This document shows positions 1-12,545 of a stretch of 64,000 bases of DNA, piece by piece. The translations under genes and the position numbers were made by a program. Below the pieces are notes generated by a model that saw only the letters and a program-made list of their open reading frames with translations, searched no databases and had not been told where the DNA came from. Each line of letters starts with the position of its first letter. The stretch's first letter is position 1. Source of the stretch: Chrysoporthe austroafricana (lineage: Eukaryota > Ascomycota > Sordariomycetes > Diaporthales > Cryphonectriaceae); the NCBI GenBank assembly GCA_001051155.2, contig JYIP02000008.1, forward strand, positions 868,001 to 932,000, given 5' to 3'.

Positions 1-139
1 TGTCATCACACACGACGAGGAATTTTTGCGCCACATGCGGTGCAACGAGTTCTGTGACAAATTCTACCGTGTCAAGAGGGATATGAACCAGTGCAGTGTT
101 ATCAGGAAGGAGGATATTTCGATGATTACTGAGCGATGA
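1..139 (+). CDS. RAD50: RAD50 C-terminal end (partial, runs off left edge)
   Basis: The frame starting at base 2 is open for 45 codons and ends at TGA 137-139. It reads [12 protein letters not shown] followed by an [13 protein letters not shown] segment. This is the extreme C-terminus of the Rad50 ATPase head: the switch/H-loop histidine in ITHDE and the conserved FCD-Y-RV tail, as known from yeast and human Rad50. Rad50 is the SMC-like ATPase of the Mre11-Rad50-Nbs1/Xrs2 complex, which acts in the nucleus on DNA double-strand breaks and telomeres. Only the last part of the final exon is in the window. The gene is tail-to-tail with the PP4 subunit gene. The identification rests on the short motif set, which is distinctive. 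Confidence 0.85.
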   Translation, partial: VITHDEEFLRHMRCNEFCDKFYRVKRDMNQCSVIRKEDISMITER

Positions 140-1147
140 AGGGCTCCCTGAATGTGGTGATGAGGTGTACGATACGGATGGGGCATGACAGACGTTTTGC
201 ATTGCAAGCATCTGCGGAACAGGCGTTTTGCTATCATTCGGGCGAAGGGACGGGCTTGATGTGTTTTCTTAGATCCAGCACCCACGTAGTAGCATTTGAC
301 TTGCTTAGCATGTGAAAAGCGTCGATACCTAATGAGATGATCTTCACTATGACGAGACTTATAAACTGCTGTTTGAGGACGCTATTGCTATTATAGCGGA
401 GTGAATGGCGTCCTGAAGGTACACATCGTGAAGTCTGACTTCCCAGCCCTGCGGAACGCGCAGCCTTGCCGCACTCCTCGCAGCAGCGCCCGGGCAGTAT
501 GAGTCTCGTCGGCGTAATTACGCCTGGAACTCGCTAGCGTTGATCTCTAGATCTCATTTCCTTCCCTTTCCGTGATAGGCTATATATGTTAAGCAACCAG
601 AACATTGTGACGACTATCTGCCATGTCCTCTTCATTTGACTTGGTTCCTCCTTCTCTGACCCTCTCTCTCTTATGTTTGCCCCCAATTCTATTTCTTGCT
701 CCTCTTTTTTTTTTCTTTTTATTGTCTTGGGGATCCCCCGCCCCGGCTTCTCGTGGCATTTGAGGTTCTCCAGGTGGAATACATACTGGTGTATATGTAG
801 CAAGTCGCACGAAGCAACCCTGCTTTCACGTACATCAAAAGGTTTAAAGTCATCATGTTCAGCGGCCGAACGTCCTTTGTCATTGATACTGGCCACATAC
901 ACCCACTCGTTCGACTCGGAACCCATCAATCACAAGACTGATCATACATGCACAATACAGCAGTTCCAGAAGTTGTCCGTCAGGCGAAGCAATTCGCGCC
1001 CGAGTGCCCCTACCAGTCCTCCCCGGAGCTGCTGGAACCGTCACTACTACTGCCCGTATCATTATCGTCACCATTGCCCCTCCCCCTCGGCTTCTTCGGG
1101 CTCGGACGCACAGGGAGGACGTCGACCCAGCCGAGCTCGGCGTCTTT
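140..1147. other. Tail-to-tail intergenic region, RAD50 / PPP4R2
   Basis: This holds the 3' ends of two converging genes. There is a pyrimidine-rich stretch with a T run at about 702-720. Open frames here are short and have no recognisable composition, and I see no gene. Confidence 0.6.
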
Positions 1148-3326
1148 CTAGTCTGCCGACGCGGCTGAGCCAGCTTCGTCTTGCTCCTCTCCCTCGGCGG
1201 CCGCCCTGTCCTTCCTTTCCTTCCTAGCTGCTGTGCGCGTGCTGGTGTCGCTTGCGGACGAGGCTGACACAGTAGGACCGGTCTTCGCCTTGGCTGGCTG
1301 GTCTGTGAGGTCGACGTCGCCCTCGTCATCTTTCCTCGACGTTCCCTCACCCTCAGGATCTCCAGCCTCGGCCGATAGATCAAAACTGGGGCCGGTATCA
1401 GCCTTCCCTGGCGAGCCCTTTAGTCGCTTCGAGTCCAACTTCTCGAGATCTTCTTCAGCCTCGCGCTTGCCGGGTGCAGGACTTGGTAAAGCTGATATGG
1501 TGGCAGAAGAGGGCTCAGTATCCATGCCCTCGGATGGCTGTGCGTCCTCCGCTTCAGCCTCGTCCCCCTTCATCTCATCTGGCTTTCCGGACTCTTCGGC
1601 GTCGGTCTCCTTATCTTTGTTGCCCTCACTACCTTCGGCTTCCGACTCTGCAGCGGATGTTCCTGGCTCGGTCGACGATGGCTTGGACTGGCCAGCCGTC
1701 TTGTCTCCGGCAGTGGGGGCCTGGGCCTCGTGCTTCCGTCCCACGGCAGCTTCAACATCGATCCCTCGTACCTCGACAGCACCTCCGCTACTAATGCTGA
1801 ACGTAGACGAGGTCGGCGTCTGGGGCCCCATATCCTCCGCGCCGATAATGTCAGGGCCACGAGCATGTGGCACTTCCTCCTCGTCTACCATGTCCTCACC
1901 TGATTTCTCGCTGGTGTTGTCCTTTGTTGCTCCGCTCTCGCTCTCGCCCTCGGCCATCATCGTGTCATCCCCAGCATCTGCCACCGTGCTCGTCGACGAT
2001 CCGACCGCGGACGGAGAGCTGGCCACCACCGGCCCCGACCTCGTAAGCTGGCTGACAGGGACGACACCTGCCCTCTGCTCCTGACGAATGAGCTCGCCCT
2101 GCGTGATCACCCTCTGCTGCTGCGCCGCACTCATCGACGAGATGCCGTTGATCGACACGGTCACAGTCTCGATGCACCCCATGCCGTTAGGCCCGTCGAT
2201 CGTCTCCGTGCTCTCCGTCCGCACCTGCGGCTCGAACTGCCGGCCCTGCCCCTGCCGCTGATGCGAGGCCGACGAGCCCTGGTTCGCGGGCGCCGCCGCG
2301 CCGAGAGGCGACGGGCCGCCGTCAGAGCCCAGTGTGGATGACTCGCCCGACTCCGACCCCGCATCTCCGCCGTTCGCCACCCGCCGCGCGAGCCACGGGA
2401 TGGGCGTCAGCAGCGCGCCACCCAGTGCCTCGTCGCTGCCGATGTGCGCGCCGTTGTTGCTGCTCGCGCCAGGCCACGCCGAGGCGGCGGCGGCCTCGCC
2501 CTCGGTGCGGGCCTCCTCGTGATGGCCGTCCGGGACACCGTTGACAGACATGTACGACATGTTCGGCATTGCCGGCGGCAGCGGGTAGATGTTGTCGCCG
2601 CTCGTGACGTGCACCACCCTGTCGACAGCGTGCAGATACGCGGGCAGGGAGCGGTAGTGCCGCCGCGGCTCGAGGGTGAGCTCGGCCAGGCGCTGGATGG
2701 TGTGGGGTGGGTACGTGTGGAAGGTCTCGTTCAGGATGCCGGTGATCTCGGCGAGCATGGCTGTTATCTGTGGCGGGAGGGCGCCCGGGGGGGGTTCGTC
2801 TGCGGGTTGTGATAGTAATGGGCCGGGGGGCTGCGGTCCTGCCGGCCGGGGGGCTGGCGTGGCGTTCTCCTTGTTGACCTCTTGGGACGAGGCCGCAGAG
2901 CTGTTGGCGCTGTCGTTGGCATCGGCGCTGGGTTCATTCTCGCTGGTGCCTGACGGGGCCTCGGCAGCGTCTGAGGAGGGCGGTAGGGGGGCGAGGAAGC
3001 GTGGTTCTGGAGCTGGAGGCGAGGAGTTGGCGACGGGCTGGGGGATGCGTGGGATAGGAAAGTCGTTGTGCGCGATCTAGGCGGGCACGTCAGCATCACG
3101 ACGCATCCGGCGAGCGCGAGGTGGTTCTGTGCATCAGCAAGGGCATACCTTCTCGATGCGCGACACAAGAGTGGTGAGCAGGAGCGGCCATGTCGAGCTG
3201 CGAAGATGGTCACATGTCAGCGCGGTCCACGGAGAGAGCTTGTCGCGGTCGCCGGTCTTACTAGTCTATGGTGCCGCCCGCGGCGAGCGTGCGCAGGGCC
3301 TCGTCGTCGCCGCTCTCTATCTCCAT
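1148..3326 (-). CDS. PPP4R2: Serine/threonine protein phosphatase 4 regulatory subunit 2 (PPP4R2/Psy4 family)
   Basis: Three exons are reconstructed: 3326-3262, 3197-3149 and 3076-1148, giving 680 residues. Splice sites are GTAAGA/CGCAG and GTATGC/CTAG, and the phases agree. The N-terminus ends exon 1 at GGTID and continues YSTWPLLLTTL. After a Pro/Ser-rich insert of about 100 residues comes the strongly conserved block at about residues 145-205 (ILNETFHTYPPHTIQRLAEL, then HYRSLPAYLHAVDRVVHV). Both are hallmarks of PPP4R2, the subunit that targets PP4 catalytic subunit (Pph3 in yeast) to substrates such as phosphorylated H2A and Rad53 in the DNA-damage response. The rest, about 470 residues, is acidic, Ser/Glu-rich and probably disordered, with a basic SKRLKG patch that may be a nuclear localisation signal. 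Its neighbour RAD50 also acts in DNA repair, probably by chance. The ATG at 3326 is chosen because exon 1 has no other suitable start. Confidence 0.9.
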
Positions 3327-6300
3327 CGCAGCTGCTATCTCCGGTGGGGGCCGTCGGGTGATGGGAGATGGGGTGTATGTGAGGTGCGGCTGCTGGAGTC
3401 CAGCCTCGCGATGCGAAAAGTTGAGCCGCGCGGGATGACTGCATCGCACTGGGTCGCGTCTGAGAGTGGAGTGGATCGTGCGCTCTTGCAGGCGCTAGCG
3501 GGCACTGGGCCTAGCGCCTGTGGCTAGAGTGCTGCCCCAACTTCAACCCCGGGTTTGTGGAGATCCACTCACTGGACAGGCAATCTTCAACCTCACGATG
3601 AACAAGATGGCTAAGTACGGCTTCACATGCGGGCAGGGCATATGACCTACTCTTGTTAGGCACTAGTTGCCGTTGAAGTCTTCAGCTACTGCATATTCTA
3701 CAAAAAAAAAAAAATTGATGGACAGCCTACCGTGCGTGCCTAACCTTAGTAGACATTTGACATGTGGCGAGGTGTGACCTAGAAGAAACCTGCTATACCG
3801 GGAGACTGTTCTCTGAACAAGGTCAAGCAAGCCCCCATCAGATAGTACATACGAGGGACAGAGTACGAGTGTGACAAAAGCAATACCGATCAGCGTTTCG
3901 AGGCCATGTTTTCGTAAAGACGAGCAAGGAGGCCAGATACGTTGTCTGTAGAGAATCTTATTGTCGGGTAGAAGTGCCGCCGAAAATTATTTTTGGGTTG
4001 CGTTTGCCTCGCCAGAGCCTCATGCCAGCCTTAGTGACTGGCAGTCCCAGAACTGTATCAGCATCCGATATCTCTGACGCGCGAGTGAGTAGTCGAACCT
4101 CTTATGGGTCGTGAGACGCGGCTGGCGCGGGTTGGTCGGTGCTGCACAGCCCGCGATATGCTACAGTAGTCCAGTTCAGCATGCATGAACATTATCAGAT
4201 CAGAAACGCGCAGGATTGTTCAGCTGTCATCCCAAGTCCTGTCTGCTCGCGTACCAACGTACAGCAAGCTGAGCGTCTTGCGGACTGACGATTGGCTTCC
4301 CGGAAAAAGTTGGCACTGATCAACCAGTCTCCCCTGGCCCGGCTTGCAGCATCTAGCACTGTCTGCAACTTGCAAGCTGCCTACAGGACACAGGATTAGA
4401 AAGCCTTCACCGAGCCTTATGTCCCCTACTATAGCATGGCACGGGTCCTATGACATCGACAACCTCAACGTTGGGCAGGCTGATTGGCGCTATCTATCAG
4501 CTGTGGGGCGTTACTGCAGCTTGGTTGGTGTCATGATCAACAGCTTGCAGGTAGTATGGTTGGCAGTGCGTTGGAAAGGTGCAATGCTATTTATAGCGAC
4601 CTGCTCCGTGTGGGTTGACGGAATGCCACAACATCTCGGGACGGCGAAACGTGACACGGTGACACTCTCGGCCATGCATCTCCTCAGTCGCCTGATGGTG
4701 ACGTCGGGATGTCCCAGAGATGTCGGAACGGGCTGTTCAGCCTGGGGCTGTGGTGATGTCGCCTTCGGACGGGCTCAGGAGACGGCGTTTCTCTCTCTTC
4801 GGCCGGAACCAGTCACCAGGGAGACTGAGACCGCTGCTTGCGTGTCTGCATCTTCGTGAATCGCAAAGACTTGCACACGTCAGCGGAATTGTCCGTTCCG
4901 GACCGGAAAGTGCAGTCTGGTGGGTTCGAAGAGGTTGGTTGGCCGGTCAGAGGTCGTGCTCAACGCGTCCCGAGGTCTAACATGGCGCACAGGAAATGAG
5001 GTACGCGCATGCCTCGACCAGACACGCTGGCGGGGGTGGAGCAGACACTGAGTTAAGTGCCGGCTCGATGGACCCAATCCGGCCTGGCCGCCGCGCAGGC
5101 TTATCGATGTATCTGCTGTACGGACCACCATCGTACGTACTGTGAGGAAACACCAGGCTGGACGGACGGGCAGGCCTGGGTGGGCGGAGGGGACGACGGC
5201 GCGTGAAGGGAATCGTGGGGAGGCCGGGCGGCCGTCCTTGGCCTCTTGGCGGCCGTCGGGCGGTCACACTACTGCCATGGTATGACGGATCTGACAACGC
5301 TCGAGAGCGGCATTGAAAAGGAGCGCGCCCTAGCGGCACGTGGACCTCCAACGAGCAACAGCCGTGCTGGGACCCGGAGATCGGGATATACCTTGATGCA
5401 GCCGGCGTCGAAGTGGACGATCTCCTGAGAGCCGCAGGGGGGCTATGTAAAGGCTCAGCCCCGTTGCGCGGGCTGAGGTAACTTCTGATAGCCGGTGGGC
5501 ACGGCTGGCGTCGATTGGCACTATCCGCCTGTACCCGTCCGCCAGCTCTCGAGATTGGACCGCGTGCACAGCCCTGTTACTAGGTGCTTAGGCTTCTTAC
5601 TAGGCACAGAGGACATGGCACGGCAGGGGCAGCGCGAGGGTGTGCCATGAGCTCGCTGCAGCACCTCTTCGATATATGTCGCGCTCCTGAGCAGGCACAG
5701 CAGCAGGGCCAGGATGGGGCCGTTGAACGAGCGTGCATGGGAGGCATCGCCCAACGGCGAAACAAGGGGGCGTTAGGGTTTCTTCACGGTGTCAGGCCCC
5801 CCCCTGCTGCGACTGCTGACCTGGGCTGGCCTCCCATCTAGTGGCCTCCGTCCAGATGTGATCGTCGCTCTCATTTATGCCGTAGAGATTTTCCCTTTTA
5901 ACCTTTCCACGACCCTCTTTTCCGTCGCGTGTGTCTTGCATAAACGGGATTTCCAATTTTGATCTCGGCTTTGCAGGTATGTTGGCTCTTCCAGTCGCTG
6001 ATCCGCCTGCTTGCTTCCTCTTCCGAGTATTTACGGTCGATCCTGAAGCCTGAAGGACGAGTTGGGTCAGCAGGGTGCAGCAGCTAGTGTCTGGGCTGTC
6101 TCTCTCGCTCCTTTGGCCGCCGGCATCCCTAGCCGCAGCCTCCCATTCAGCCACTCCCACACCACCACACACCACCACGCTGGGGAGTCCCTCGACAGCC
6201 CCCCTGGACACACCCCCCCCCCAAGATTGAGCCCCTCGCCACCTTTTTATCTCGTCGCTGGGTCTGTTTCACCTCAAGCCCGTGATTGTCCCTCCCGCCC

Positions 6301-7119
6301 CCTCCTCGCGTCTGACGTGCTCTCTCCCGACCCGGCGTCCTCAAAACTTGTCAAAAGTTGGGAGAGCTGTCGTGCGCCTGCCAGCATCCGCAGCACCTCA
6401 TCTCATTGCGCAGTCGGTGCTCAAGCCTGCCAAGCAGCAATCCAATATCGTGTGGGAACTGGCCCCGTCCTGATCTGCAGAAACAGGCCCGCCCGGACCC
6501 GCCCTACTACAGCACCTCGACCTACCCGTACCCGGTTTACCCCTTGGCCTGTGCCACACCCAACTCCCACCCCCAGGACCTTGTGCTGTGGGCTGTGGGC
6601 TGTGGGTCCCCCCTCCCCTCAGGATTCATCCGCCCGCGGGTCCCCTCGTGCAGCAGCCAAAAAGGCCTGCCAGTGTCCCGCCGGCAGCGCCATCACTTCT
6701 GTTCTGCCTTGCCAGTCTAGTCGAAGGCTAAGCCCTGGTTACGGAGCACCTGCGAGGAAACACCCCTGGAGCGCTGGCTCGAGACCCCGTGTGCCCGAGA
6801 GCAGCAGGCCTGGACTTGAGACTCTCATCGACAAGAGATCCGCACCTGCACCGCCGCCCCGAATTTCCCATTCCAATCTAGTTCGATACCGAGAACGAGG
6901 GTAAGGCCCACACGGGGAAAAAGAAAGACAGAACGAAAGAACACGAGAAGCGAACCACTGTCTTCATCAACCATCGTCCGCCGGCCTGGCCATCAATTGG
7001 TCCATCAATCAACTTCTTCTTTCTTGGCCCGCCAGAGTCATTCGCTCGCCGTCTCACGCGCGCACTTTCGATTTCGTATTCTTCCCTCTCGCTAGAGCCC
7101 CAACCCAGCAGCCAACGCC
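3327..7119. other. Long divergent intergenic region
   Basis: About 3.8 kb separate the start of the PP4 subunit gene and the leader of the UPF0658 gene. It holds a 12-base A run near 3703-3714, GC-rich stretches, and from about 6060 a C/T-rich tract typical of a fungal promoter and 5' leader. Several open frames exist (for example 4344-4859 on plus and 4977-5351 on minus), but they lack recognisable domains or intron-linked partners. No gene is supported. Confidence 0.5.
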
Positions 7120-7149
7120 ATGCCGGCTGGAGTGATCACCGCCCACTAG
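7120..7149 (+). promoter_or_regulatory. Upstream ORF in the leader of the UPF0658 gene
   Basis: A nine-codon ORF (MPAGVITAH, stop TAG) lies 393 bp before the main ATG. Its start context is CAACGCCATGC. I found no other ATG between it and the main start, so ribosomes would meet it if the transcript starts upstream of 7120. Whether it is transcribed is inferred from the long C/T-rich leader. Confidence 0.4.
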
Positions 7150-7542
7150 ACCACCGCCTGAGGAATCCTATTTCCACCTCCGACCGCCTTCACGTCTCCA
7201 CCTCAGCTCAGCTGTCCGCCGTGACAGAACCGACCGCTCCCCATCGCGACACCGACAATCCTTATTACGGCTTACGGCAGCAGCATCGTCGGTGCCATCC
7301 CATAACCTTCCCGCCCCCCTCCTCCCCAAAATCTTATTCTTGCCGACGCCTCGACTGCGACTTTCTATCGGCTCCTCCCTTTAGGAGTCGATTCCAACTC
7401 GCCCGCCCTGGCTCCACGCGATACTCGGCGGTCCCTCCTCTCCGCCGACCCTGCAGCCTTTTATCGGCTCGACGACGGGAGTTCAGAAGGGGGATACTTT
7501 CACAGGGAGGGTCTCACCCCTACTCACCGGCAGCGCGCCAGC

Positions 7543-8760
7543 ATGAATCGGAATAGCCTCAACTTCATGGATGGGCCATGGCCCAAGGCCTTCTTCGCCG
7601 TCATGTCGATACAGGCCCTGATATGCATGGCCTTCGAAATGTAAGACGCTCTCGATCGCCCTCGTCCAGCCAGCCGTTCTTTCGCCGGCATTGTCGCTGA
7701 CGCAACGCTGTTGCCCCCCTCAGGTACACATTCGCCATGTTCCAGACCCATCTCTTGGCAACCAGCGAACCCACGGATAGTAACACGACTGCCCAGTACA
7801 AAACCATTCCGACCTTCCTGACCCTCTTCATCTTCGGCTTCTTGTATGAGCTGGTGCTCACCTGGGACGCCCTACGCCTGAAGAACACGATTCAGATCAT
7901 CGGTCTCTGCATTGCAAACCTCGCCTTCCTGGTTTACACCGCGATCCAGATCGACCAGATTGAAACGGCCGTCGATGATTTAGGCGATGTCGATGCGCTC
8001 TCGGGCGCCTATACGAACTCGAGTGGCGTGAAGGTCACAGCGGCAGAGGCACTCTGGGCCGAGGTTCAGGGCTTCCTCGTCACTATTCCCATACTCTTGG
8101 CGATCTTCACCATTATTTTGTCTTATGTTGCCTGGAAGCTGTACCAGGTTTTCGCCTGGGATATCCTTAAGCAGATCGGAGCTGACTACAGGATGAAGAA
8201 GAGGTTCTTGCACTACCAGGTAAGCATGGTGACGGTGACCCATGTGGACCAGGACCTGACTGACACGCTTCATATAGGTCTACATTGCCCTGTTGAAGTT
8301 CGACTTTTTCTTCTTCCTGGGTTTCACCGTACAGTTTGTTGTCGTCGTCGGTGGCTATGGCAGGGCCGAATATTACCTGACCATCGCTGCTATGCCGATC
8401 ACGATCTTCATCCTTCTGGCCGCAGCCTACTTCACTCGCCACGAGAATAAGCTCGGAACTTTGAGCGTCATCGTTCTCTACTTCGGAGGTCTTGCATACT
8501 TCATCTTCAAGCTCTTCCGAATCTACCAGCATGCCATGCAGTACATGCCCGTGCGCAAGAGTTTGACCGCCTTCGCGGTTCTGGCTATCTTGTTACTGAT
8601 CTGCACGATCACCAACGCGTTCTACTGCATGAACAACTACGGCAACGGACTGAAGGGGCATCTCGTCAGGGCAAAGTCGGTCCCGGAGAAGAGCGACGAC
8701 GGCAGTGTTGACATGCATCACCTGAAACCGACGGCACCGACGAGGATGACGATCGACTAA
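7543..8760 (+). CDS. UPF0658 family Golgi-type multi-span membrane protein
   Basis: Exons are 7543-7640, 7724-8219 and 8278-8760, giving 358 residues, with phases matching across GTAAGA/CTCAG and GTAAGC/ATAG introns. The N-terminus (NRNSLNFMDGPWPKAFF) and overall hydrophobic pattern match the fungal UPF0658 family, whose fission yeast members are annotated as Golgi membrane proteins. I count about eight hydrophobic spans: near residues 15-40, 55-80, 90-110, 155-180, 200-222, 230-250, 260-282 and 295-320. A short polar cytosolic tail follows. No catalytic motif is visible and the molecular function of the family is not known. The transcript probably has a long C/T-rich leader with one upstream ORF. 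Confidence 0.85.
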
Positions 8761-10190
8761 GGACTCCTACTCTTCTCCGGCTGCCCGGTGGGTGACTTAG
8801 ATATGCCGGATGACGGATCACGACATTAATGACCGACTCGTTCGTCCTCGAGATTCCATCCCGCCAAACCTGAGCACCGAGATACGGCTTCATGCCGCCC
8901 AATCGCGAAGCAGAGACGACGAAGCACGAATCTGATTTATACCACATAAATATTTGAATAGGATATATTCCCTACCTGGGTCTCATCTTTACCGGCGTTC
9001 TTGAGCGGCTATGCCAGGTGGATATGGGGGGGCGTTCTTGGAAATAAGCGTCGGTCTGCTCTCCTCGGCGAGGCGAGCAAGCGTGCCTTGGTATTTCTGG
9101 GCGGGTTACAGAAATAAATCCGAGACCTATCGAGGGCGGGCGACGGAGGTGTTGACGAAGGCTGGATCACTTGCCCTTTGCAAGGGCCCGGAGCATTTAC
9201 AGCGGGATATACTCTTTTTCCTTTTTGTTTTTACTATGTCTTTGAGTGATACGCCTGGCTTTGTTTGATACCTACTCGGGGAGGGGAGATGGCCTCCCCC
9301 CAATCGGCTTGATCAATTGAGCAGTATTTTCTGTCCTCATTACTTGGACTTATGTGCGTCTTAACTGTGAGATGGTGCGCACGAAGAATGGGGCTCATCC
9401 GTGACTGTGCCATGAAGAGAGAGAAGGGACATGAGTCTGCCGACTGATCATAGAGCTCAGCCGCCATGTCCGTTTGCGCAGATGATCACAGTACTCCCCA
9501 AGATGGAACCTTTCAGCTCTTTCTACGACCTAGCTCAGACCGGTCTGCCGAAGAAAGATGCATCGTTCTCTTCCTATTTGAGTATTCAGCCCCAAGACGC
9601 CCAGGTACATTTCAGGACCCGAGAGACAGGAGGAAGAGGCTGAGCGCGCTCCCGTCTGGACTGGGCGGATCGGTTGGTGAGACACGGGGCGGATTTGGGC
9701 TTGACGCTACTAGGCAGGTAGGCAGGTGGATGTTCTCATCGTGGTCGCTTGGACTTGTCATTGCGCTACATTTGGATATGCTGTACATAAGACGCCAAGG
9801 CGGTAAACCCAGATACGGAACCTTCTCTCTTCGCCCCGTGGCCGCATTACTCACTGCCTTCCCTGTATCAATACATGCGCGAGAAATCGCCTCTTCCCTG
9901 CGCATACTGTTTATGTTTGTGCCGGCTGCACCGTGGGAACTCTGAGACCCTCGGGTGGTGTATGAGCCGTTCAACTCTCCAGGGCGAGGCTTGTGACTAT
10001 GGCGCTACCAGTATTGGCAGTTGTGTCTTCCACTTGCTGCGCCATATGAATCGAGAATATCTGGCCGGAGCCTTATACCTGTCAAAGATGGTCCTGGTCA
10101 TTTGTCCAACGACTAGAATGCTTTCCAGATCCCCGAGCCTCAGCACGTCAACAGGGTCATCCCCGGCGGTAAGGCTTCCCACTGTCCATC
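8761..10190. other. Tail-to-tail intergenic region
   Basis: This is 1.4 kb between the converging 3' ends of the UPF0658 and RMD5 genes. It contains only unconvincing open frames (for example 9466-9945, plus), with biased composition and no splice-linked continuation. I see no gene. Confidence 0.5.
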
Positions 10191-11693
10191 CTACAGGATG
10201 ATCTGCCTTGCGTCGCTCAACTGACCCTCAACGGGGCAGTAGGGGCATTTGTACCGGGAAGGGGTCCGCACTAGGTTCTTGAGTGATTCACTCGCGAGGA
10301 CGTGGCCGCAGGGAAGCATCATGGGTGGGTTTTCGTCGGTGGTCTGTTCCTTTGATACGGGACAGACAAAGATGCTGTGATAAATCATACTCCTCGGCAG
10401 AGGCGTCTCAAACGCGAGCTCACTTGCGGTGGTCCATGATGCGCGCGCGGCGGTCATCTGCTCGACGTACTTCATCAGCCGAGGCAGCGAGATAGCACCC
10501 GCCGTGGCGGCGACATAAAGCGGCGACTCGGCCGAGAGCCCGAGCAGCGAGCAGAACTCTCGGGTGAAGGACGTGGCGATATCATCGAAGCTGCTGTCGT
10601 TCTCGGAATCTGACGAGAACAGCGCCGCGTACGGTGACTCAGCCAGATTCGACTGGAAGACGAGCGCGGAGACCAGCTGGGCGATCTCTTTGGCGTGCCG
10701 TTCGGCGAAGCGCGGGAAGTTAGACTGCGCGTAATGCATAGCTGCCGGAAGTCCGCTTCCGTCCCTGCCCTTGTCCCTGAGCTGCTGCTGGATCAGGTAG
10801 ATGTATTGCCGCTTGCACAGCTCGAACTCGAGATCGGATCCGCGGGCCTCAAGCTCGGCGGTGTTCTGGTGGGCCCACCCGATCGCGGGCAGGAGGTTTT
10901 TATTCTTGAGCTCGGACAGGATTGCATACATTGTCGCGAACTTCTCCTGTAGCTGGTGAGACTCGAGCTCACGCCCTTCTGTCACGGCCCCGTCGTCCCT
11001 ACCGCCCGCGCTGCCCGTATATGCCGAGGTCTGCGGGGCTTGGGTATTGGGTCTTGTGTTGCCACCATTCTGGCCATCATCGGAATGCTCTATGTCCATG
11101 CTTGTATCGTCGTTGGGCGGGACGGGCACATACTGGTGTCCATTAGATGGTGCTAATGGAGGGCCGGCTTGCCTCCTATGCGCCGGGTGCTGCTCTTGTA
11201 GTTGACTAGCCTGCTGGGATTCCCGTATGAAGGTCGACGCAACATTGAACTGGCCCTCTCGCAGCAGGTGCCAGGTGATGGCGCGGTTGATCAGCTCGGT
11301 GTTCTTGGCCATGGCATCGTCGTCGGTGGGGAGCGCTCGGGCGGGAAAGGTCCGGTTGAGGACCTTGACAGAGTCCTTGCGCACTTTGTCGACTTTCCTC
11401 AGGTCCTCGTTGATAGCGTCGAAACCCTCCTTGACGGGGTTCTGGAGCTTGGTGAGGGTGAGGCTTGCGGTATGGGGGTCGGAAGCTTGCGGTTGAGCGT
11501 CATGTCAGCGGCGGCTCAGGCATGGGAGGGCGGAGAACTAGACAGACCACGCACCTTGGGCTATCTGTTCCCTCGCCTGGGTCATGATTTCGATTATCTT
11601 GTCGACATCCTCGACGGCGGCTGTGAGGCGCTCGGTGGTGCCGTTGGCCAGACGGTCGAGCTCGTTGAGGAGACCGGGTATGTCCGTTTCCAT
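10191..11693 (-). CDS. RMD5: GID/CTLH E3 ubiquitin ligase RING subunit RMD5 (Gid2, RMND5 homologue)
   Basis: Exons are 11693-11555 and 11485-10191, giving 477 residues. The intron has GTGCGT/GCAAG ends and joins CAA-G to CT in phase. The order is: an N-terminal helical region; a LisH-like segment at about residues 111-135 (INRAITWHLLREGQFNVASTF); CTLH/CRA helices at about 225-400; and a C-terminal RING-like domain at about 417-464 (VCPVSKEQ, PPMMLPCGHVLASESL, YKCPYCP). This is the architecture of Rmd5/Gid2, which pairs with Fyv10/Gid9 as the catalytic module of the GID ligase. In yeast that ligase degrades gluconeogenic enzymes when glucose returns. As in other Rmd5 proteins, the RING has an unusual CPVS start rather than a canonical C-x2-C, which is a family trait and not damage. 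Confidence 0.92.
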
Positions 11694-12545
11694 GATATCA
11701 ATGCTGATAGGAGAGATCAGATCACGTAACAGTAATAGCGGTTGGCTCGAGGAAGGGTGTTCATAGAGGTTCTATTCCAGAGTGTCATTGAGCGAGGTTG
11801 TTGTAGTGTGTGCTGCACAGGTAGAAAGGTCAAGCAAGAGTCGAGGTTTGGAGATGAAGTCACTCGGGACGGCTGTTTAAGTAAGGTCGAGCCAGGATAA
11901 CGTATACGACATTGACAATGATACTCCCCAGCTCGACAACTCAGCGCAAGTCACAGACCCTCAACACTCCTCTTGACTGCGCCCCGTGGTATTTCCAGCC
12001 TTGAGAAATCAAAGATACGTTTTTAGTGAGGTTGGCTTTGACGGCGCTGCCATAGTAATCAGTTGAGGCCATCCAACTCCTGTCGTCACTCTCTTCCGCT
12101 ACTGGTGCCACACATACATACGTACTACATAGTACAGCCGGGCCCCACTGGGAGCACTGTCCCTCCCGGGCTGCCCCGGATTTGACCCCACCTGAGGGTG
12201 CTGCAACTGTCCCACTGTCACTGTCCCGGCTCGCGGTTGCAGCCCCCTATTTTTAATTCTTGCTGCCGCAAGGCAGTTCGACCCTGACGAGTGGCGGTTG
12301 AAGAATGCCGTCACATGTCATCCGGCTCTTCAACACAACCCAGCTGCGAGGTGCAGTCACGGTGGCTGGTCACAACCTGTGCGATATGAGCCACCCCTGA
12401 GACATGGCACTCACACATTGAAGTCCACTACCGTTCAGCTGTGGCTCCAATATGCGTTCAAGCCTCCGGATCGGTTGCTGGATGCGGAAACACCTGTCAC
12501 ATGTGAGGATATAGTGACGGCTTGATTCCGTGAAGGTCGGAGACA
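11694..12545. other. Divergent promoter region, RMD5 / STB6-like
   Basis: This is 0.85 kb between two head-to-head genes. It contains GC-rich tracts near 12130-12240. No gene or distinctive repeat is seen, and it presumably carries both promoters. Confidence 0.5.

Noticed and set aside
1233..2084. 283-codon frame on plus
   Set aside because: Antisense shadow of the Ser/Glu-rich tail of the PP4 subunit.
4344..4859. 171-codon open frame on plus
   Set aside because: Long for its region but with Cys/Trp-rich, domain-free composition, no splice partners and no recognisable homology.
5792..6211. 139-codon frame on minus in the UPF0658 leader
   Set aside because: Lies opposite the C/T-rich leader; composition follows the tract rather than a protein.
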